A stretch of DNA of 64,000 nucleotides from Laceyella tengchongensis (GCF_900182735.1 NZ_FXTU01000005.1:191734-255733), one strand, 5' to 3'. Counted from the first letter of the stretch, positions 50,510 to 60,110 are shown. A program made the numbers and translations. The notes: generated by a model from the letters alone, not told the origin.

Positions 50510-51550
50510 GTGGCTAAAACACCCTTTAAAAAACTGGGAAGTGTGGAAATCCTCTCTGCCCATCTCAATGGGATTCAACATGCTGTTAATAATATGGAAG
50601 ACGTCTTGGGGATGAAGACGGCCCCAAAAACGGGTGTTCAGCTGTTGCCGTACACGGATATGCCGGATCCGGGTTTGAGGTACCGCATCTATGAGGGGCC
50701 CGACAACAATTGGCTTTATGATCCGGAGCCAGTCATCAAACGGAATGGCCAAATTGTCAGCCCATCCGAATATGAGTTGCAGGCGGAATATGGTGCGGTG
50801 GTTTTCCATGTTCAACAACAGGCAAGCGATGTGATCACGGCCGATTATACCCACATCACCAACCAGTCCGCCAAGATGGAACAGGTGGATAGCCAGCATG
50901 CCGCGCTTGAAGCGAGAGTGGTAGCGTTAGAACAGAATGGGGGAGGTGGCGGAGGAAGCAGTTTCCTCGCTTATCTGGTGAAGCATTATCCAGGCACATA
51001 CCGCTCCCACGGCATATCCCCGCAAAACAACGCGACAGGGGTGGCGGTGCTGGCAAACAGCATTGACATCTTTCCATTTGTAGCGCATGAAACCATCATC
51101 TGCGACATGATGGGAGGGCAAGTGTCGGCTGCCGTGTCAGGCGGATTAACTTCGTTTGCCGTTTACACGGATAACAATGGGTATCCGGGCACGCTGATCG
51201 CACAAACCGGTGCGGTGGATTGTTCGACCACCGGCTGGAAAGAGGTTGCGTTCACCACGGGGCCGGTCATGTTGCAAGCGGGGAACTACTGGATCGGTCG
51301 TTTTTGCAATGCAGCTCTTTCTTTCCACGGCTTGAGCCCGGCTGGTATCAATCCTGTGCCGTCGGCTCCACCGCTTGGTTCCGACAATATCAACAACAGC
51401 AATGGATTAGGGGCGGGCGTGGGCGGCATCCGCTATTCGCTTGCCTTTGACAATGGTGCGTTTCCGGAGACATTCCCAGCGGCAGGCAATGGCCCGCAAT
51501 ATCTGGAGCGCAACGCTTACGGGTCGCCATGGATCAGAAGAAAGCCGTGA
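50510..51550 (+). CDS. Tail fibre / receptor-binding protein
   Basis: 346 aa. The N-terminal part (FKKLGSVEILSAHLNGIQH) and a short coiled coil (VDSQHAALEARVVALEQ) connect through a poly-Gly hinge (GGGGGGSS) to a beta-rich C-terminal domain (VYTDNNGYPGTLIAQTG, NYWIGRFCNAALSF), probably a carbohydrate- or surface-binding head. GTG 50510 follows AAAGGAGG. Position at the tail tip supports host recognition. Confidence 0.75.
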   Translation: MAKTPFKKLGSVEILSAHLNGIQHAVNNMEDVLGMKTAPKTGVQLLPYTDMPDPGLRYRIYEGPDNNWLYDPEPVIKRNGQIVSPSEYELQAEYGAVVFHVQQQASDVITADYTHITNQSAKMEQVDSQHAALEARVVALEQNGGGGGGSSFLAYLVKHYPGTYRSHGISPQNNATGVAVLANSIDIFPFVAHETIICDMMGGQVSAAVSGGLTSFAVYTDNNGYPGTLIAQTGAVDCSTTGWKEVAFTTGPVMLQAGNYWIGRFCNAALSFHGLSPAGINPVPSAPPLGSDNINNSNGLGAGVGGIRYSLAFDNGAFPETFPAAGNGPQYLERNAYGSPWIRRKP

Positions 51551-51586
51551 TGGCAGCGTAGCGTGCTTTTGAAAGGGGTGGGACAA

Positions 51587-53056
51587 GTGAGATATAACCG
51601 GTTGGGAAACGGGCGTTACAATCTGGACGGAGTAATCTACAACCAGCCTCTGGCGGCCGATGAGCAACCGTACCACAAGCTGGCGCAAACGCCCATCCTT
51701 GTATTGGATCAACAGCGCAGGCGCCTAGCAGTGCTGGATCATCTGACCGAATTGGTGATCACGGAGGAAATCAACGGCGAAGAGACGGTTGATTTATCCA
51801 TCCCGTATGAGGATGCGAAGCGTGTTTATTTGGAGAACGAAAACTACATTCAGCTGGGGCAGCGAATGTATGTGATTCGCCGGGTTCATCATTCCCGCAA
51901 GGGATCGGGCAAGAGGGAAACGCAAGTCTACGCCGAGGCCATCTGGTATGACTTGCAATATGCCGAGCCGATGGCTATAACCCAGTGGCCGGACGCGACG
52001 CCCTATGAAGTGATCCGCGACATCCTTACGGGCACAGAGTGGCGGGTGGGCCGGTGCGATATCGGCACCGTGCGTAGCATGTCCGTTGATGAAGGGTTGA
52101 CCAACCGTTTGACTGCGTTGCGGGAGGTGGCCGACTTATGGGGAGGCTCCATTCGGTTCAACCCGCTGACAATGACGGTAGATCATGTGAAAGTGGGCGG
52201 ATTCCGCGATCCCGGTATCGCCATCGTCTACCGCAAGAACATGGATGAGATTGAGGCTGATTATGATACGACCGATCTGATCACCAGGCTGTACCCATAC
52301 GGAAAAGGCAATTTGACCATCAAAGACGCCAATGATGGCAAAGAGTATGTGGAGAACTTCCAATATTCCCAACAGATTCGCACGCGCACATTTAAAGATG
52401 ACCGCTTCACCAATCCTTATCAATTGAAGGAGAAAGCGCAGGAAATCTTGGACAAGCTGAGCAAGCCGCGGCTGTCTTACCGGGTTAAAGCCAGCGATCT
52501 GTCCATGTTGTCTGGACTGGAACATGAAGCTTTCCGCATTGGGGACATCGTCCGCGTCTATGATGAAGAGTTGGGGATGGATGCAAAAACGCACATTGCC
52601 CGTTGGCAGTATGATGTGTTGGCCCCGTGGAACACCGTGTTGGAATTGGAATCGGCGGCTCCCACCTTAACAGACTTATTGAAAGGGGTCGCGCAAGCGG
52701 GGTTCCTGCAATCGGAAGATTCTGTCGAGCGTACCGAGATGCTGGAACTGATGGTGTTTAACTATCTGCTCAATTCCAGAGCTGACGACGGGTTTGCCTA
52801 CTGGGTGAACAACGGATGGGAAATTAATGCAACACGGGGTTATTCGGGGAATGCATCGTTCATGTGCCAAGGGCAGCTCGGTGTGGAGAAAACACTGACC
52901 CAAACGGTGGAACCATCCCACCGGGACAGCTACACCGTGAGCATGCAGGCGGCGACGGAGAATCTCAAAAAAGGGCCGAATGGCAAAGTGGGCGTCGAAG
53001 TGGTGCTTCATTATGATGACGGGCAATCGGAGATGAAGTTTTTCCCATTGGCCTAA
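51587..53056 (+). CDS. Prophage tail protein (Tal-like, tail-tip)
   Basis: 489 aa. LDHLTELVITEEINGEETVD, ENENYIQLGQRMYVIRRVHH and IEADYDTTDLITRLYPYGKG are typical of the siphovirus gp18-like tail-associated (endopeptidase-family) protein of Gram-positive phages. A short C-terminal beta domain, with WVNNGWEINATRGYSGN, probably binds carbohydrate. GTG 51587 follows AAAGGGGTGGG. Confidence 0.87.
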   Translation: MRYNRLGNGRYNLDGVIYNQPLAADEQPYHKLAQTPILVLDQQRRRLAVLDHLTELVITEEINGEETVDLSIPYEDAKRVYLENENYIQLGQRMYVIRRVHHSRKGSGKRETQVYAEAIWYDLQYAEPMAITQWPDATPYEVIRDILTGTEWRVGRCDIGTVRSMSVDEGLTNRLTALREVADLWGGSIRFNPLTMTVDHVKVGGFRDPGIAIVYRKNMDEIEADYDTTDLITRLYPYGKGNLTIKDANDGKEYVENFQYSQQIRTRTFKDDRFTNPYQLKEKAQEILDKLSKPRLSYRVKASDLSMLSGLEHEAFRIGDIVRVYDEELGMDAKTHIARWQYDVLAPWNTVLELESAAPTLTDLLKGVAQAGFLQSEDSVERTEMLELMVFNYLLNSRADDGFAYWVNNGWEINATRGYSGNASFMCQGQLGVEKTLTQTVEPSHRDSYTVSMQAATENLKKGPNGKVGVEVVLHYDDGQSEMKFFPLA

Positions 53057-53111
53057 ATAAGACAAGATGCGGGTGGCGCAAACCCTTAGACAGGCGAAGG
53101 TGGTGAGCAAC

Positions 53112-53306
53112 ATGTCTTCATTTCAACCGTTTCAAAAAAGTTTTGCGTCAAACAGCGGCAAGAATGTGAAAAAGATCGACCTGCGTCTGGTCGTTTCTGA
53201 TGTGACTGGCAAGATTCAAATCACGGATATGATGTTGCAAGGCGGTTCCATCGCCACCGTATGGACAGGGCACGCTTCAGAAATTCAATGGTCATTTGAC
53301 GGGTGA
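53112..53306 (+). CDS. Small tail protein, paralogue of the next gene
   Basis: 64 aa. KIDLRLVVSDVTGKIQITDM matches RIDYRFVMNDCEGTAWLTDL of the following protein, so this may be a free copy of the same beta domain. GGTGGTGAGC precedes ATG 53112. Function unknown. Confidence 0.65.
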   Translation: MSSFQPFQKSFASNSGKNVKKIDLRLVVSDVTGKIQITDMMLQGGSIATVWTGHASEIQWSFDG

Positions 53307-53311
53307 TGTGG

Positions 53312-53953
53312 ATGAAAAAAGAGTTTTGGACCCGGTATTTTTTCACCTTTCAAGTGACGCCCAACCGGAAGGTGACCCGAATCGACTACCGCTTTGTGAT
53401 GAATGATTGCGAAGGAACGGCCTGGCTGACTGATTTGATGCTGCAAATCGGACGGGCGGCATCTGGTTATGTTCCCGCTAACAAAGAGTTTTTGCAAAGA
53501 GAGCGGGACGGGGCGGGAACGGTGATCCGCCGCAAGCATTACAACGGGGTGATTCGCGGGAAACGGAAGATCGCCGTCCCCAATCGGGAAGCGGTAAGCA
53601 GGGAGAAAGACCTGGCCAAGCGGGTGACTGGTGGCGTGGATTTTCACCTCGCTCTGACCCGGAATACGCCACAGGAAGGAATCCGTTTTGCTCATCAACA
53701 CGGGCAACGGCAACTGATCGTATCGCCTCCGCTCAGCGCCAACGATCAGGTCATGTTGAGCGCGACCAAGCGCCGCGTGGAAATCAACGAGCAGATGACA
53801 CAAGAATACAGCGGCAATTTCCACACTTGTCCTGCCGGGTTTGGGATCTATCAAGTGGAGTTGGACGATGAACGGGGTGCGGGCCGCGGGGCGGGGCAGT
53901 TGGTATGTGAGGTGGACATGTGGCTGAAGGGAAGAGGGGGTGAGCGATTGTGA
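53312..53953 (+). CDS. Phage tail protein, unknown
   Basis: 213 aa. The N-terminal 60 residues repeat the small preceding protein's domain; the middle (VIRRKHYNGVIRGKRKIAVP) is basic and the end is beta-rich. It overlaps the GH18 gene by four bases. ATG 53312 follows GGGTGATG. No enzymatic motif was seen. Confidence 0.72.
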   Translation: MKKEFWTRYFFTFQVTPNRKVTRIDYRFVMNDCEGTAWLTDLMLQIGRAASGYVPANKEFLQRERDGAGTVIRRKHYNGVIRGKRKIAVPNREAVSREKDLAKRVTGGVDFHLALTRNTPQEGIRFAHQHGQRQLIVSPPLSANDQVMLSATKRRVEINEQMTQEYSGNFHTCPAGFGIYQVELDDERGAGRGAGQLVCEVDMWLKGRGGERL

Positions 53954-56460
53954 GTTCATTGCGAACACGCCACCGGGAGTTTTTGTCGTGGGTCCGTACG
54001 AGCGAGCAGCTGGAAGTGGTGGAGCGGTTCGGCAACAAATTTTCTGCTGTCTGCCTGTTTTGGTTTGACATACAAGCGGACGGCTCGTTGACCGAGGCGA
54101 TCAGCGATCTAGAAAAGGCGATGGCTCGCGCCCGGCAGATTCATGAGAAATGGCCGCACATCCGCTGGTTGTTGACGGTTAAGAACGACGGGGTGCCATC
54201 CAGAATCAATCCGGTGGTGTCCAATCACCAGGGGGCGCAGGATCGGTTCATTCAGGAAGTTCACCGCATCCTAAACCAATATTCGTGGGTGGATGGCCTA
54301 GATGCCGACTTTGAGCGGTTGCCCAATGACCAAGTGGACAACATCTACCAGCTGTACGACCGCTTGTTTGCCGAAATAAAAAGCCGCACGGCCAACCGGT
54401 TTCTCCATCTCGATCTACCGCCGATGGTTGCGGCGCATGAAACCATCGGACCTGAGAAGTGGTGTGACTATGGGCGGTTAAAAGACCGTTGCGACACAGC
54501 GCAGATCATGACTTATGGATTTGCGTGGGCTGGCTCGGCGCCAGGCTCTACTGCGCCGTTGGATTGGCAGCGGAGCGTGATCCGTTACGCTGTCAGCGCG
54601 TTTGATCCCATGCAGGTTTACATGGGGGTGGCGGCATACGGTTACCGCTGGGAGATCAGCAAATACCCGAAAACGGCTTCGCAGCCTTATCGCGGTTTCG
54701 GGGGCGGATTTCCCGATTTTTTGCGGTGGATGATCGGGGAGCTTTCGCATACCGACTCTTACCGGGGCGGGGCTGAAACGCAAGCCTATATCCCTTTTTT
54801 CTCGTATTTTGACGAGCAGGATGCCGTGCACCAACTCTTCTTGCACATCTATGATTATGTGGATGCTGGTGAAGACGCTGATACGACAAGCTTGAACAAT
54901 GGCAGGTTTGGGGATCGCTCCTTTTTGACCGCTTACGGCAAGGATCAAGTCGTTTCCTTTGATGGGACAGTGTCTGACCAGACAGTGGACGACGCGGATG
55001 TGGTACAGGGTGCCATGATCCGAACCGGCGCCTACGTGTCTCCGCGCAAGCCCACCGCCGGGGAAACGGAAGGCTATGCCAAATGGACATTTTATGTTCC
55101 TGAGGAGGGAGCCTATGATGTCGTAGCGCAAGTGGAGTATCCGTGGTTTGATCAACAGAAGTTGGTGGTGAAAATCGACGGGATTCCCCAGGTGATCGGT
55201 GAAGTGCCCCAACATTACCCTTATCATCGCCAAGTGCATTGGACCAAGGTGGCTCGGTTGACATTGACGCCGGGAGAGCATGTGTTTGAAGTGTTGGGAG
55301 AAGGAAGTCAGTATGGCACCATCTTCTACGGCTTTCGCGTATGCCGGCAATTCCAGGAAAGCCGTGAAGCGGGGGAAGCCACCTTTACGCTGATGCCCCG
55401 CAAATTCCGCGACCGGAATGGGATGGCGGCCTGGCCTTATGAAAACAAGTTTAAGCTGACCTTGGAGGCGGTCAGGCGGCCGCCAGAACCAGCGCTCATC
55501 TTTTATGATGATTTTCGTGATTGGCAAGATCAGCTGCCTTCCGATAAATACATCATCCATTCGGGTGCGTGGAAGGTGAACAAAGACAAAAATGACCCCG
55601 CCCCCCGCCAGTATACCTGGGTGTCCGGCTCCGGCAAATTCACGCTCAACACCTCCCGTTTCACCAATGTCACGGTGGATGCCAACCTGCGCGTGGAGGA
55701 AGAGGGAATGGCAGGGGTGCTGTTTAAAGACCTCTGGTTTTGCCTCAATATGAACTACAAAGGCGGCCGATATGAATTGCATCAGGGAGGCACGCGCCTA
55801 GCAACCCAATGGCCAGGTGGACCCCTTGCCCTCAACACCTATTACCGATTGCGGATGAAAGTGCGGGGACGGGAAGTGGTCTGCCTCCTCAATGATATTC
55901 CGGTCATCCGCCACACCTTGGCCGAGGAAGTGGGAGCTGGCGCGTGGGGGGTGCAATCAGATGTTGCTATGTCCTGCGATTTGCTAGTCGGGGCTGATTC
56001 CCACTGGCATTACCCGCAAGAAGCGATGGATATCATCCTGCCCGATGGGACGGAGCAGACGTTGGGCCGCATTCCTCGGTCAGGGATCACATGGGATGAG
56101 AAGTGGGGCTTTTTTTATTTGGAAAGCGGCGACGAGCTGGACACCCGCCTGGAACCGCCAGACGGGATGGACAAGCTGATTATCAAGGACTGGGATTATC
56201 TCCACTCCGCTCCGTTCACTTTGACAGAAGGAGATTATCCGGTGAAAGTCCGGATGAGGGATCAGGGGATCTGGCTGTCCCGCATTTATTTGGGGGATGC
56301 CGACGGATTTAGCATCGCCGTGTTCCCCTTCGCCGAGACCATTTTGCGGCAGGGGGACATCGCCGCATATGAGTTCAAGGCTCGTGGCATCGGGTTATGG
56401 TCCGTGGGGCAGGAAGACCCGCAACTTTGGCACATGCTTGTGGATCAAGTGGATGGTTAA
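53950..56460 (+). CDS. Phage tail glycoside hydrolase GH18 with carbohydrate-binding domains
   Basis: 836 aa. The N-terminal domain (about 1-330) is a GH18 barrel: the catalytic DGLDADFE motif gives Glu122, and MTYGFAWAG and VYMGVAAYGYRW follow as in that family. A beta-sandwich (about 370-480, KWTFYVPEEGAYDVVAQVEY) and a ConA/LamG-like domain (about 515-690, FYDDFRDWQDQLP) are probable carbohydrate-binding parts. GTG 53950 follows GAGGGGGTGAG. It probably degrades cell-wall glycan at the tail tip during attachment. Confidence 0.85.
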   Translation: MSSLRTRHREFLSWVRTSEQLEVVERFGNKFSAVCLFWFDIQADGSLTEAISDLEKAMARARQIHEKWPHIRWLLTVKNDGVPSRINPVVSNHQGAQDRFIQEVHRILNQYSWVDGLDADFERLPNDQVDNIYQLYDRLFAEIKSRTANRFLHLDLPPMVAAHETIGPEKWCDYGRLKDRCDTAQIMTYGFAWAGSAPGSTAPLDWQRSVIRYAVSAFDPMQVYMGVAAYGYRWEISKYPKTASQPYRGFGGGFPDFLRWMIGELSHTDSYRGGAETQAYIPFFSYFDEQDAVHQLFLHIYDYVDAGEDADTTSLNNGRFGDRSFLTAYGKDQVVSFDGTVSDQTVDDADVVQGAMIRTGAYVSPRKPTAGETEGYAKWTFYVPEEGAYDVVAQVEYPWFDQQKLVVKIDGIPQVIGEVPQHYPYHRQVHWTKVARLTLTPGEHVFEVLGEGSQYGTIFYGFRVCRQFQESREAGEATFTLMPRKFRDRNGMAAWPYENKFKLTLEAVRRPPEPALIFYDDFRDWQDQLPSDKYIIHSGAWKVNKDKNDPAPRQYTWVSGSGKFTLNTSRFTNVTVDANLRVEEEGMAGVLFKDLWFCLNMNYKGGRYELHQGGTRLATQWPGGPLALNTYYRLRMKVRGREVVCLLNDIPVIRHTLAEEVGAGAWGVQSDVAMSCDLLVGADSHWHYPQEAMDIILPDGTEQTLGRIPRSGITWDEKWGFFYLESGDELDTRLEPPDGMDKLIIKDWDYLHSAPFTLTEGDYPVKVRMRDQGIWLSRIYLGDADGFSIAVFPFAETILRQGDIAAYEFKARGIGLWSVGQEDPQLWHMLVDQVDG

Positions 56461-56594
56461 AGGCAAAGAGGCGAAGTCCCGGTTATGCGGCAAGGGAAAC
56501 AACCGCTGATGGACAACGAGAAAGCATCATTTTCCGCCATGCCCACTGTCGGGTGGATTGTGGGTAGTGAATAGACGAAAAAAGGTGGTGCGAT

Positions 56595-57023
56595 GTGAAA
56601 GAGATGATCAAACAATTGGCGCAGGAGAGTGTGACGATCAAAGCAACGGTCGCGATGACGGGTGCCGTAGCCTCTTATATTTTTGGAGGATGGTCCACGG
56701 GATTGATCGTGTTGGGCATTTTGGTGTGCATTGACTTTGTGACGGGCCTGCTGGCCGGATTTTATGAGAAGAAGCTTTCTAGTCAGATCGGTAGCAAAGG
56801 CATTTTGCGGAAATTTGGCATGATCTGGGTGATCGCCATGTGCCATCTGCTGGATGTGTTGTTGGGGACTGAAGACTTGCTCCGGGATGGGGCGGTCTTT
56901 TTTTATGCTGCCAATGAATGCTTGAGTATTACCGAAAACGCAGGCCGGATGGGCTTGCAACTTCCAGGCCCCATTGAAAAGGCGATTCAGGTGTTGCATG
57001 AAAAAACGGACAAGAAACAATAG
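56595..57023 (+). CDS. Phage holin (toxin-secretion/lysis family)
   Basis: 142 aa with about three hydrophobic helices (VAMTGAVASYIFGG, GLIVLGILVCIDFVTGLLAG, FGMIWVIAMCHLLDVLL) and a charged end, matching the TcdE/XhlB-like Phage_holin_4 family that releases endolysin. GTG 56595 follows AAAGGTGG. It lies directly before the amidase. The 134 bases upstream carry only tiny frames. Confidence 0.88.
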   Translation: MKEMIKQLAQESVTIKATVAMTGAVASYIFGGWSTGLIVLGILVCIDFVTGLLAGFYEKKLSSQIGSKGILRKFGMIWVIAMCHLLDVLLGTEDLLRDGAVFFYAANECLSITENAGRMGLQLPGPIEKAIQVLHEKTDKKQ

Positions 57024-57088
57024 GCATCCATGGTGACGAACACCAACCCCACGATTAGGGGATGCCTAGTGAAATGGAGGTTGGAACG

Positions 57089-57790
57089 ATGAACATTCAA
57101 CAACAATGGATTCCGGTGGCCCATCGACATATCCGCCCCCGCATCACCATGAAACCGGAGTACATCACGATCCATGAAACGGCTAATACCGCCAAAGGGG
57201 CGGATGCACAAGCCCACGCCCGCCTGTTGGCAAGAGGGAATACCCGAACCGCGTCATGGCATTTTACCGTTGACGACAAACGGATCATCCAACACATTCC
57301 GGAAAACCAGGTGGCGTGGCATGCCGGGGACGGGAGGAATGGCCCCGGCAACCGAAAATCCATCGGTATCGAAATCTGCGTGAACGCTGATGGGGATTTT
57401 GTCCGTGCACAAGAAAATGCCATCAGGCTTGTCAGAATGCTCATGAATAAGTACAAGATTCCAGTCAGCCGGGTGGTTCCCCATAAGCACTGGTCCGGAA
57501 AAAATTGTCCGGCAAATCTTCTTAAGCAATGGCCATCATTCATCGCCCGGGTGAGACAAGGCGGTTCTGCGTCGCCGGCAACGGGAAGTGGCCTGCGCCG
57601 TTTGTTGAAGGTTACCCGCCCGATGATGCGGGGGGATGATATCAAAAAAGTTCAAGAGAGATTGGGTGTGCCGGCGGATGGAATCTATGGTCCGGTGACC
57701 AAACGCGCAGTGCAGGCCTTCCAAAAGACCCGCGGTCTGGCTGTGGATGGCATCGTCGGCCCGCAAACATGGGGGGCGTTGTTCCCATAA
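57089..57790 (+). CDS. N-acetylmuramoyl-L-alanine amidase endolysin
   Basis: 233 aa, XlyA/CwlA-like. The amidase-2 domain has zinc-binding ITIHETAN (His29), a SWHFTVDD segment, AWHAGDGRNGPGNRKSIGIE and VVPHKHWSGKNCP. The C-terminal 65 residues are a peptidoglycan-binding domain (DIKKVQERLGVPADGIYG, AVQAFQKTRGLAVDGIVG). GGAGG precedes ATG 57089. It cuts the wall at lysis. Confidence 0.94.
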   Translation: MNIQQQWIPVAHRHIRPRITMKPEYITIHETANTAKGADAQAHARLLARGNTRTASWHFTVDDKRIIQHIPENQVAWHAGDGRNGPGNRKSIGIEICVNADGDFVRAQENAIRLVRMLMNKYKIPVSRVVPHKHWSGKNCPANLLKQWPSFIARVRQGGSASPATGSGLRRLLKVTRPMMRGDDIKKVQERLGVPADGIYGPVTKRAVQAFQKTRGLAVDGIVGPQTWGALFP

Positions 57791-57840
57791 GCGGAGCCAA
57801 GGGTGTGAAGGGATTGTCTCTACCCCGGGCGTTTGACCCG

Positions 57841-57868
57841 TTGTAAAATAAACGTATAGGAGAATATT
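57841..57868 (+). promoter_or_regulatory. Candidate promoter and operator half-site of capsid module
   Basis: TTGTAA (57841) followed 18 bases later by TATTTA is a possible promoter. TAGGAGAATATT at 57857-57868 is identical to 12 bases of the second repressor's operator region (36083-36094), with no start codon to make it a ribosome site. This suggests that the capsid genes have their own repressor-linked promoter. Confidence 0.5.
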
Positions 57869-57954
57869 TATATAAATTTAACCGTGTTGTTTATATCCGT
57901 TTAAGCAGGGTCTGCGCATTGCAGGCCACCAACATCATTTAAGGAGTGAGCGAG

Positions 57955-59022
57955 ATGTCTACTTATCCATTTGGAAGCACCCGTAGTTATTACGCCGGAG
58001 GAACCCCACGGATCCACATTAGTTCGGGCAAGTACGCAGCTTTATCCCCTGCGGATGAGCAATTGCTGGACGCGATTCTCCACTGCAAAAGCTACAGTGA
58101 GGAAATCTCCCTGTCCGATCTGAAAATGATCGAGGCGAAAGCGGCTGGGGAATTGCCGGAGACACAGTGGGAGCCGGAATCGCTGGGCGCGCAGATCATA
58201 GACAAAATCCGCCAGCAGTCCAAAGTGCGCAATTACCATCAAATCTTTAACGCTCCCAAGGACCCGTTTGAGCTGCCGGTAGTGGCCAATGATTTTACCG
58301 CTTCGCTGATCGGATCGGAAGGAGAGACGGTGGCGTCCCAGCCGGTGAGCGACAACTACGGCAAGGTTGTTTTCAACCACCGCAAACTGATGATTACGGC
58401 GGAAGCGACAACCGAATTTGAAGAGGAAAACATTCCGGAAATGATGGCGTTTCTGAAAAACCAACTGGCGATCAATCTGATGCGGGCGGAAGAGAAAATG
58501 CTGTTCCTAGATGATGCCACCCATGGCTTGCTAGCCAACGCTGCCGACAAGACCGCTGCCGTGCCAGGAGGGAGCTTGACCCCGGCTAACGCTACGCAAA
58601 CTGTGATGAGTTTGTTATCGGCGATGGGAGCCCCGTACAATTTGGACCCGGCCAACATCGCCATGTATCTCCATCCTGAATTGTATTGGAATTTGGTTCA
58701 GGCCGGGGAAGTGAAGACACAAGACATGTACGGCCCAAGCGCCACGATCATCAGCGGGGAGCTGGGCAAATTTTACGGTATGAGCGTTGCGCCACTCACC
58801 ACGTTAGACGCTGTCGATGGAACGACCACCACTTATCCGATCATCTTGGCGAACCGGGCGTCGGTCTTGCTGTCCCAGCGCCGAAATGTAACGATACGGG
58901 TCTTTCCGCTGGAGGGTGACAAAAACAAGATTGAAGCGACGGTGCGCACCGCCATCGCCTATCCGCACAAGAGCGGTGGGTTTGCTGATGGGGTCGTCAA
59001 GGCACTGTTGAAGAAAGCGTGA
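57955..59022 (+). CDS. Phage major capsid protein (HK97 fold), displaced
   Basis: 355 aa. The N-terminal arm is helical and charged (a scaffold-like delta segment, about 1-100), then QIFNAPKDPFELPVVANDF, FNHRKLMITAEATTEFEEEN, the AINLMRAEEKMLFLDD helix and DPANIAMYLHPELYWNLVQ, as in HK97-type capsids of this kind. AAGGAGTGAG precedes ATG 57955. It lies after the lysis genes, not between portal and connectors. Confidence 0.85.
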   Translation: MSTYPFGSTRSYYAGGTPRIHISSGKYAALSPADEQLLDAILHCKSYSEEISLSDLKMIEAKAAGELPETQWEPESLGAQIIDKIRQQSKVRNYHQIFNAPKDPFELPVVANDFTASLIGSEGETVASQPVSDNYGKVVFNHRKLMITAEATTEFEEENIPEMMAFLKNQLAINLMRAEEKMLFLDDATHGLLANAADKTAAVPGGSLTPANATQTVMSLLSAMGAPYNLDPANIAMYLHPELYWNLVQAGEVKTQDMYGPSATIISGELGKFYGMSVAPLTTLDAVDGTTTTYPIILANRASVLLSQRRNVTIRVFPLEGDKNKIEATVRTAIAYPHKSGGFADGVVKALLKKA

Positions 59023-59065
59023 GGCCGGATGTGGCCCCACGCTTCCTTTTGGAAAGGAGGTTCCC

Positions 59066-59875
59066 ATGAGTCGACCATTTCCCGTCATTCATCGCATCCG
59101 TAAATTCAAGGACGCCGAAGAAGGCGCGCTTCTGCTGGAGGGGTATGCCAGTACCTTTCATGAGCGAGACCGCCATGGGGATACGATCGATCCGAAAGCG
59201 TTTGACGACAGCATAGAACAATACATGAAAAATCCGATCCTACTGGCTTATCATGACCATAAAAAACCGATTGGCCAAGTGCTAGAAGCGCATCTGGATC
59301 ACCGTGGATTGTATGTCATAGCCCAAGTGAACCGATCCCCGGACCCCCACCTTGAGGGGATTCGAAAACAAATCGAGCAAGGCACGTTAAGATCGTTTTC
59401 CATTGGTGGTTATTTTCACCGCCGGCAATTGGCTCCTCATCGCCATCTCATTGAAAAAATCGATTTGGTGGAAATCAGCGTCGTCAGTGTCCCCGCCAAC
59501 CCGCATGCTGCCTTTCAAGTGCAGAAGGGAGCTCGAAACGCATGGGGCGCCGACGCGGACTCCGTTTTGGAGTACGGAACGCCCATTGCATTTAAATCCC
59601 TGCTGATTCCGGAAGCGGGTAACGTGCGCCGGCAACTCTCTTCATTCTCCGCCAGCGAGCCGCTGCGCATGCGCGTATTTGTGACAGGAGCCAACACCGG
59701 ACGGTTCCTTCATTATCTGTTTGGCATGAAAGAACAAAACCGCGCGTCTTGCGCGTTTGAGCTGGAGGGGGAGATGGGGGAGTTGAACCAGCGCCTGCGT
59801 GTGATCGAGCACTACGCCAAACGGACAGGGGTGTCTGTCGAAGTGGACTCCCCTTGTGCCTTCAGAGGGGGATAA
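59066..59875 (+). CDS. Prohead protease (HK97 family S78)
   Basis: 269 aa. LEGYASTFHERDRHGDTIDP, AYHDHKKPIGQ (catalytic His region), GTLRSFSIGGYF (Ser) and LVEISVVSVPANPHA are diagnostic. About 90 further residues have no clear domain. AAAGGAGG precedes the ATG. The order capsid then protease is the reverse of the usual portal-protease-capsid. Confidence 0.9.
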   Translation: MSRPFPVIHRIRKFKDAEEGALLLEGYASTFHERDRHGDTIDPKAFDDSIEQYMKNPILLAYHDHKKPIGQVLEAHLDHRGLYVIAQVNRSPDPHLEGIRKQIEQGTLRSFSIGGYFHRRQLAPHRHLIEKIDLVEISVVSVPANPHAAFQVQKGARNAWGADADSVLEYGTPIAFKSLLIPEAGNVRRQLSSFSASEPLRMRVFVTGANTGRFLHYLFGMKEQNRASCAFELEGEMGELNQRLRVIEHYAKRTGVSVEVDSPCAFRGG

Positions 59876-59909
59876 GGCGGCGTCCCAGCAGAAAAAGGGA
59901 GGAATCACC

Positions 59910-60110
59910 ATGAATAAGATTGTGTTGACTGTCGAGTTGGAAGAACCGGTGAGCGAAAAGTTTGATGTAAACACCTACGCCAAGAATATCGCTTACCGTG
60001 CTTTGAACTGGAGCCGCGCGGTCAAGGTGAATGGCGCGGGTGTGAATGTATGCATGATCAATCAAATGGCTCCCGAGCCGGGGACGCTCAAACGAAATAA
60101 ATCTAAATAA
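59910..60110 (+). CDS. Small protein at end of phage locus
   Basis: 66 aa, MNKIVLTVELEEPVSEKFDV at the start, a short helix with YAKNIAYRALNWSRA and a basic end. GGGAGG precedes ATG 59910. It is co-transcribed with capsid and protease. No family is recognised. Confidence 0.65.
   Translation: MNKIVLTVELEEPVSEKFDVNTYAKNIAYRALNWSRAVKVNGAGVNVCMINQMAPEPGTLKRNKSK

Noticed and set aside
54478..55782. Long antisense open frame (434 codons) opposite the GH18 tail gene
   Set aside because: No ribosome site or family match; it mirrors the codon bias of the plus-strand gene, which has clear GH18 motifs.
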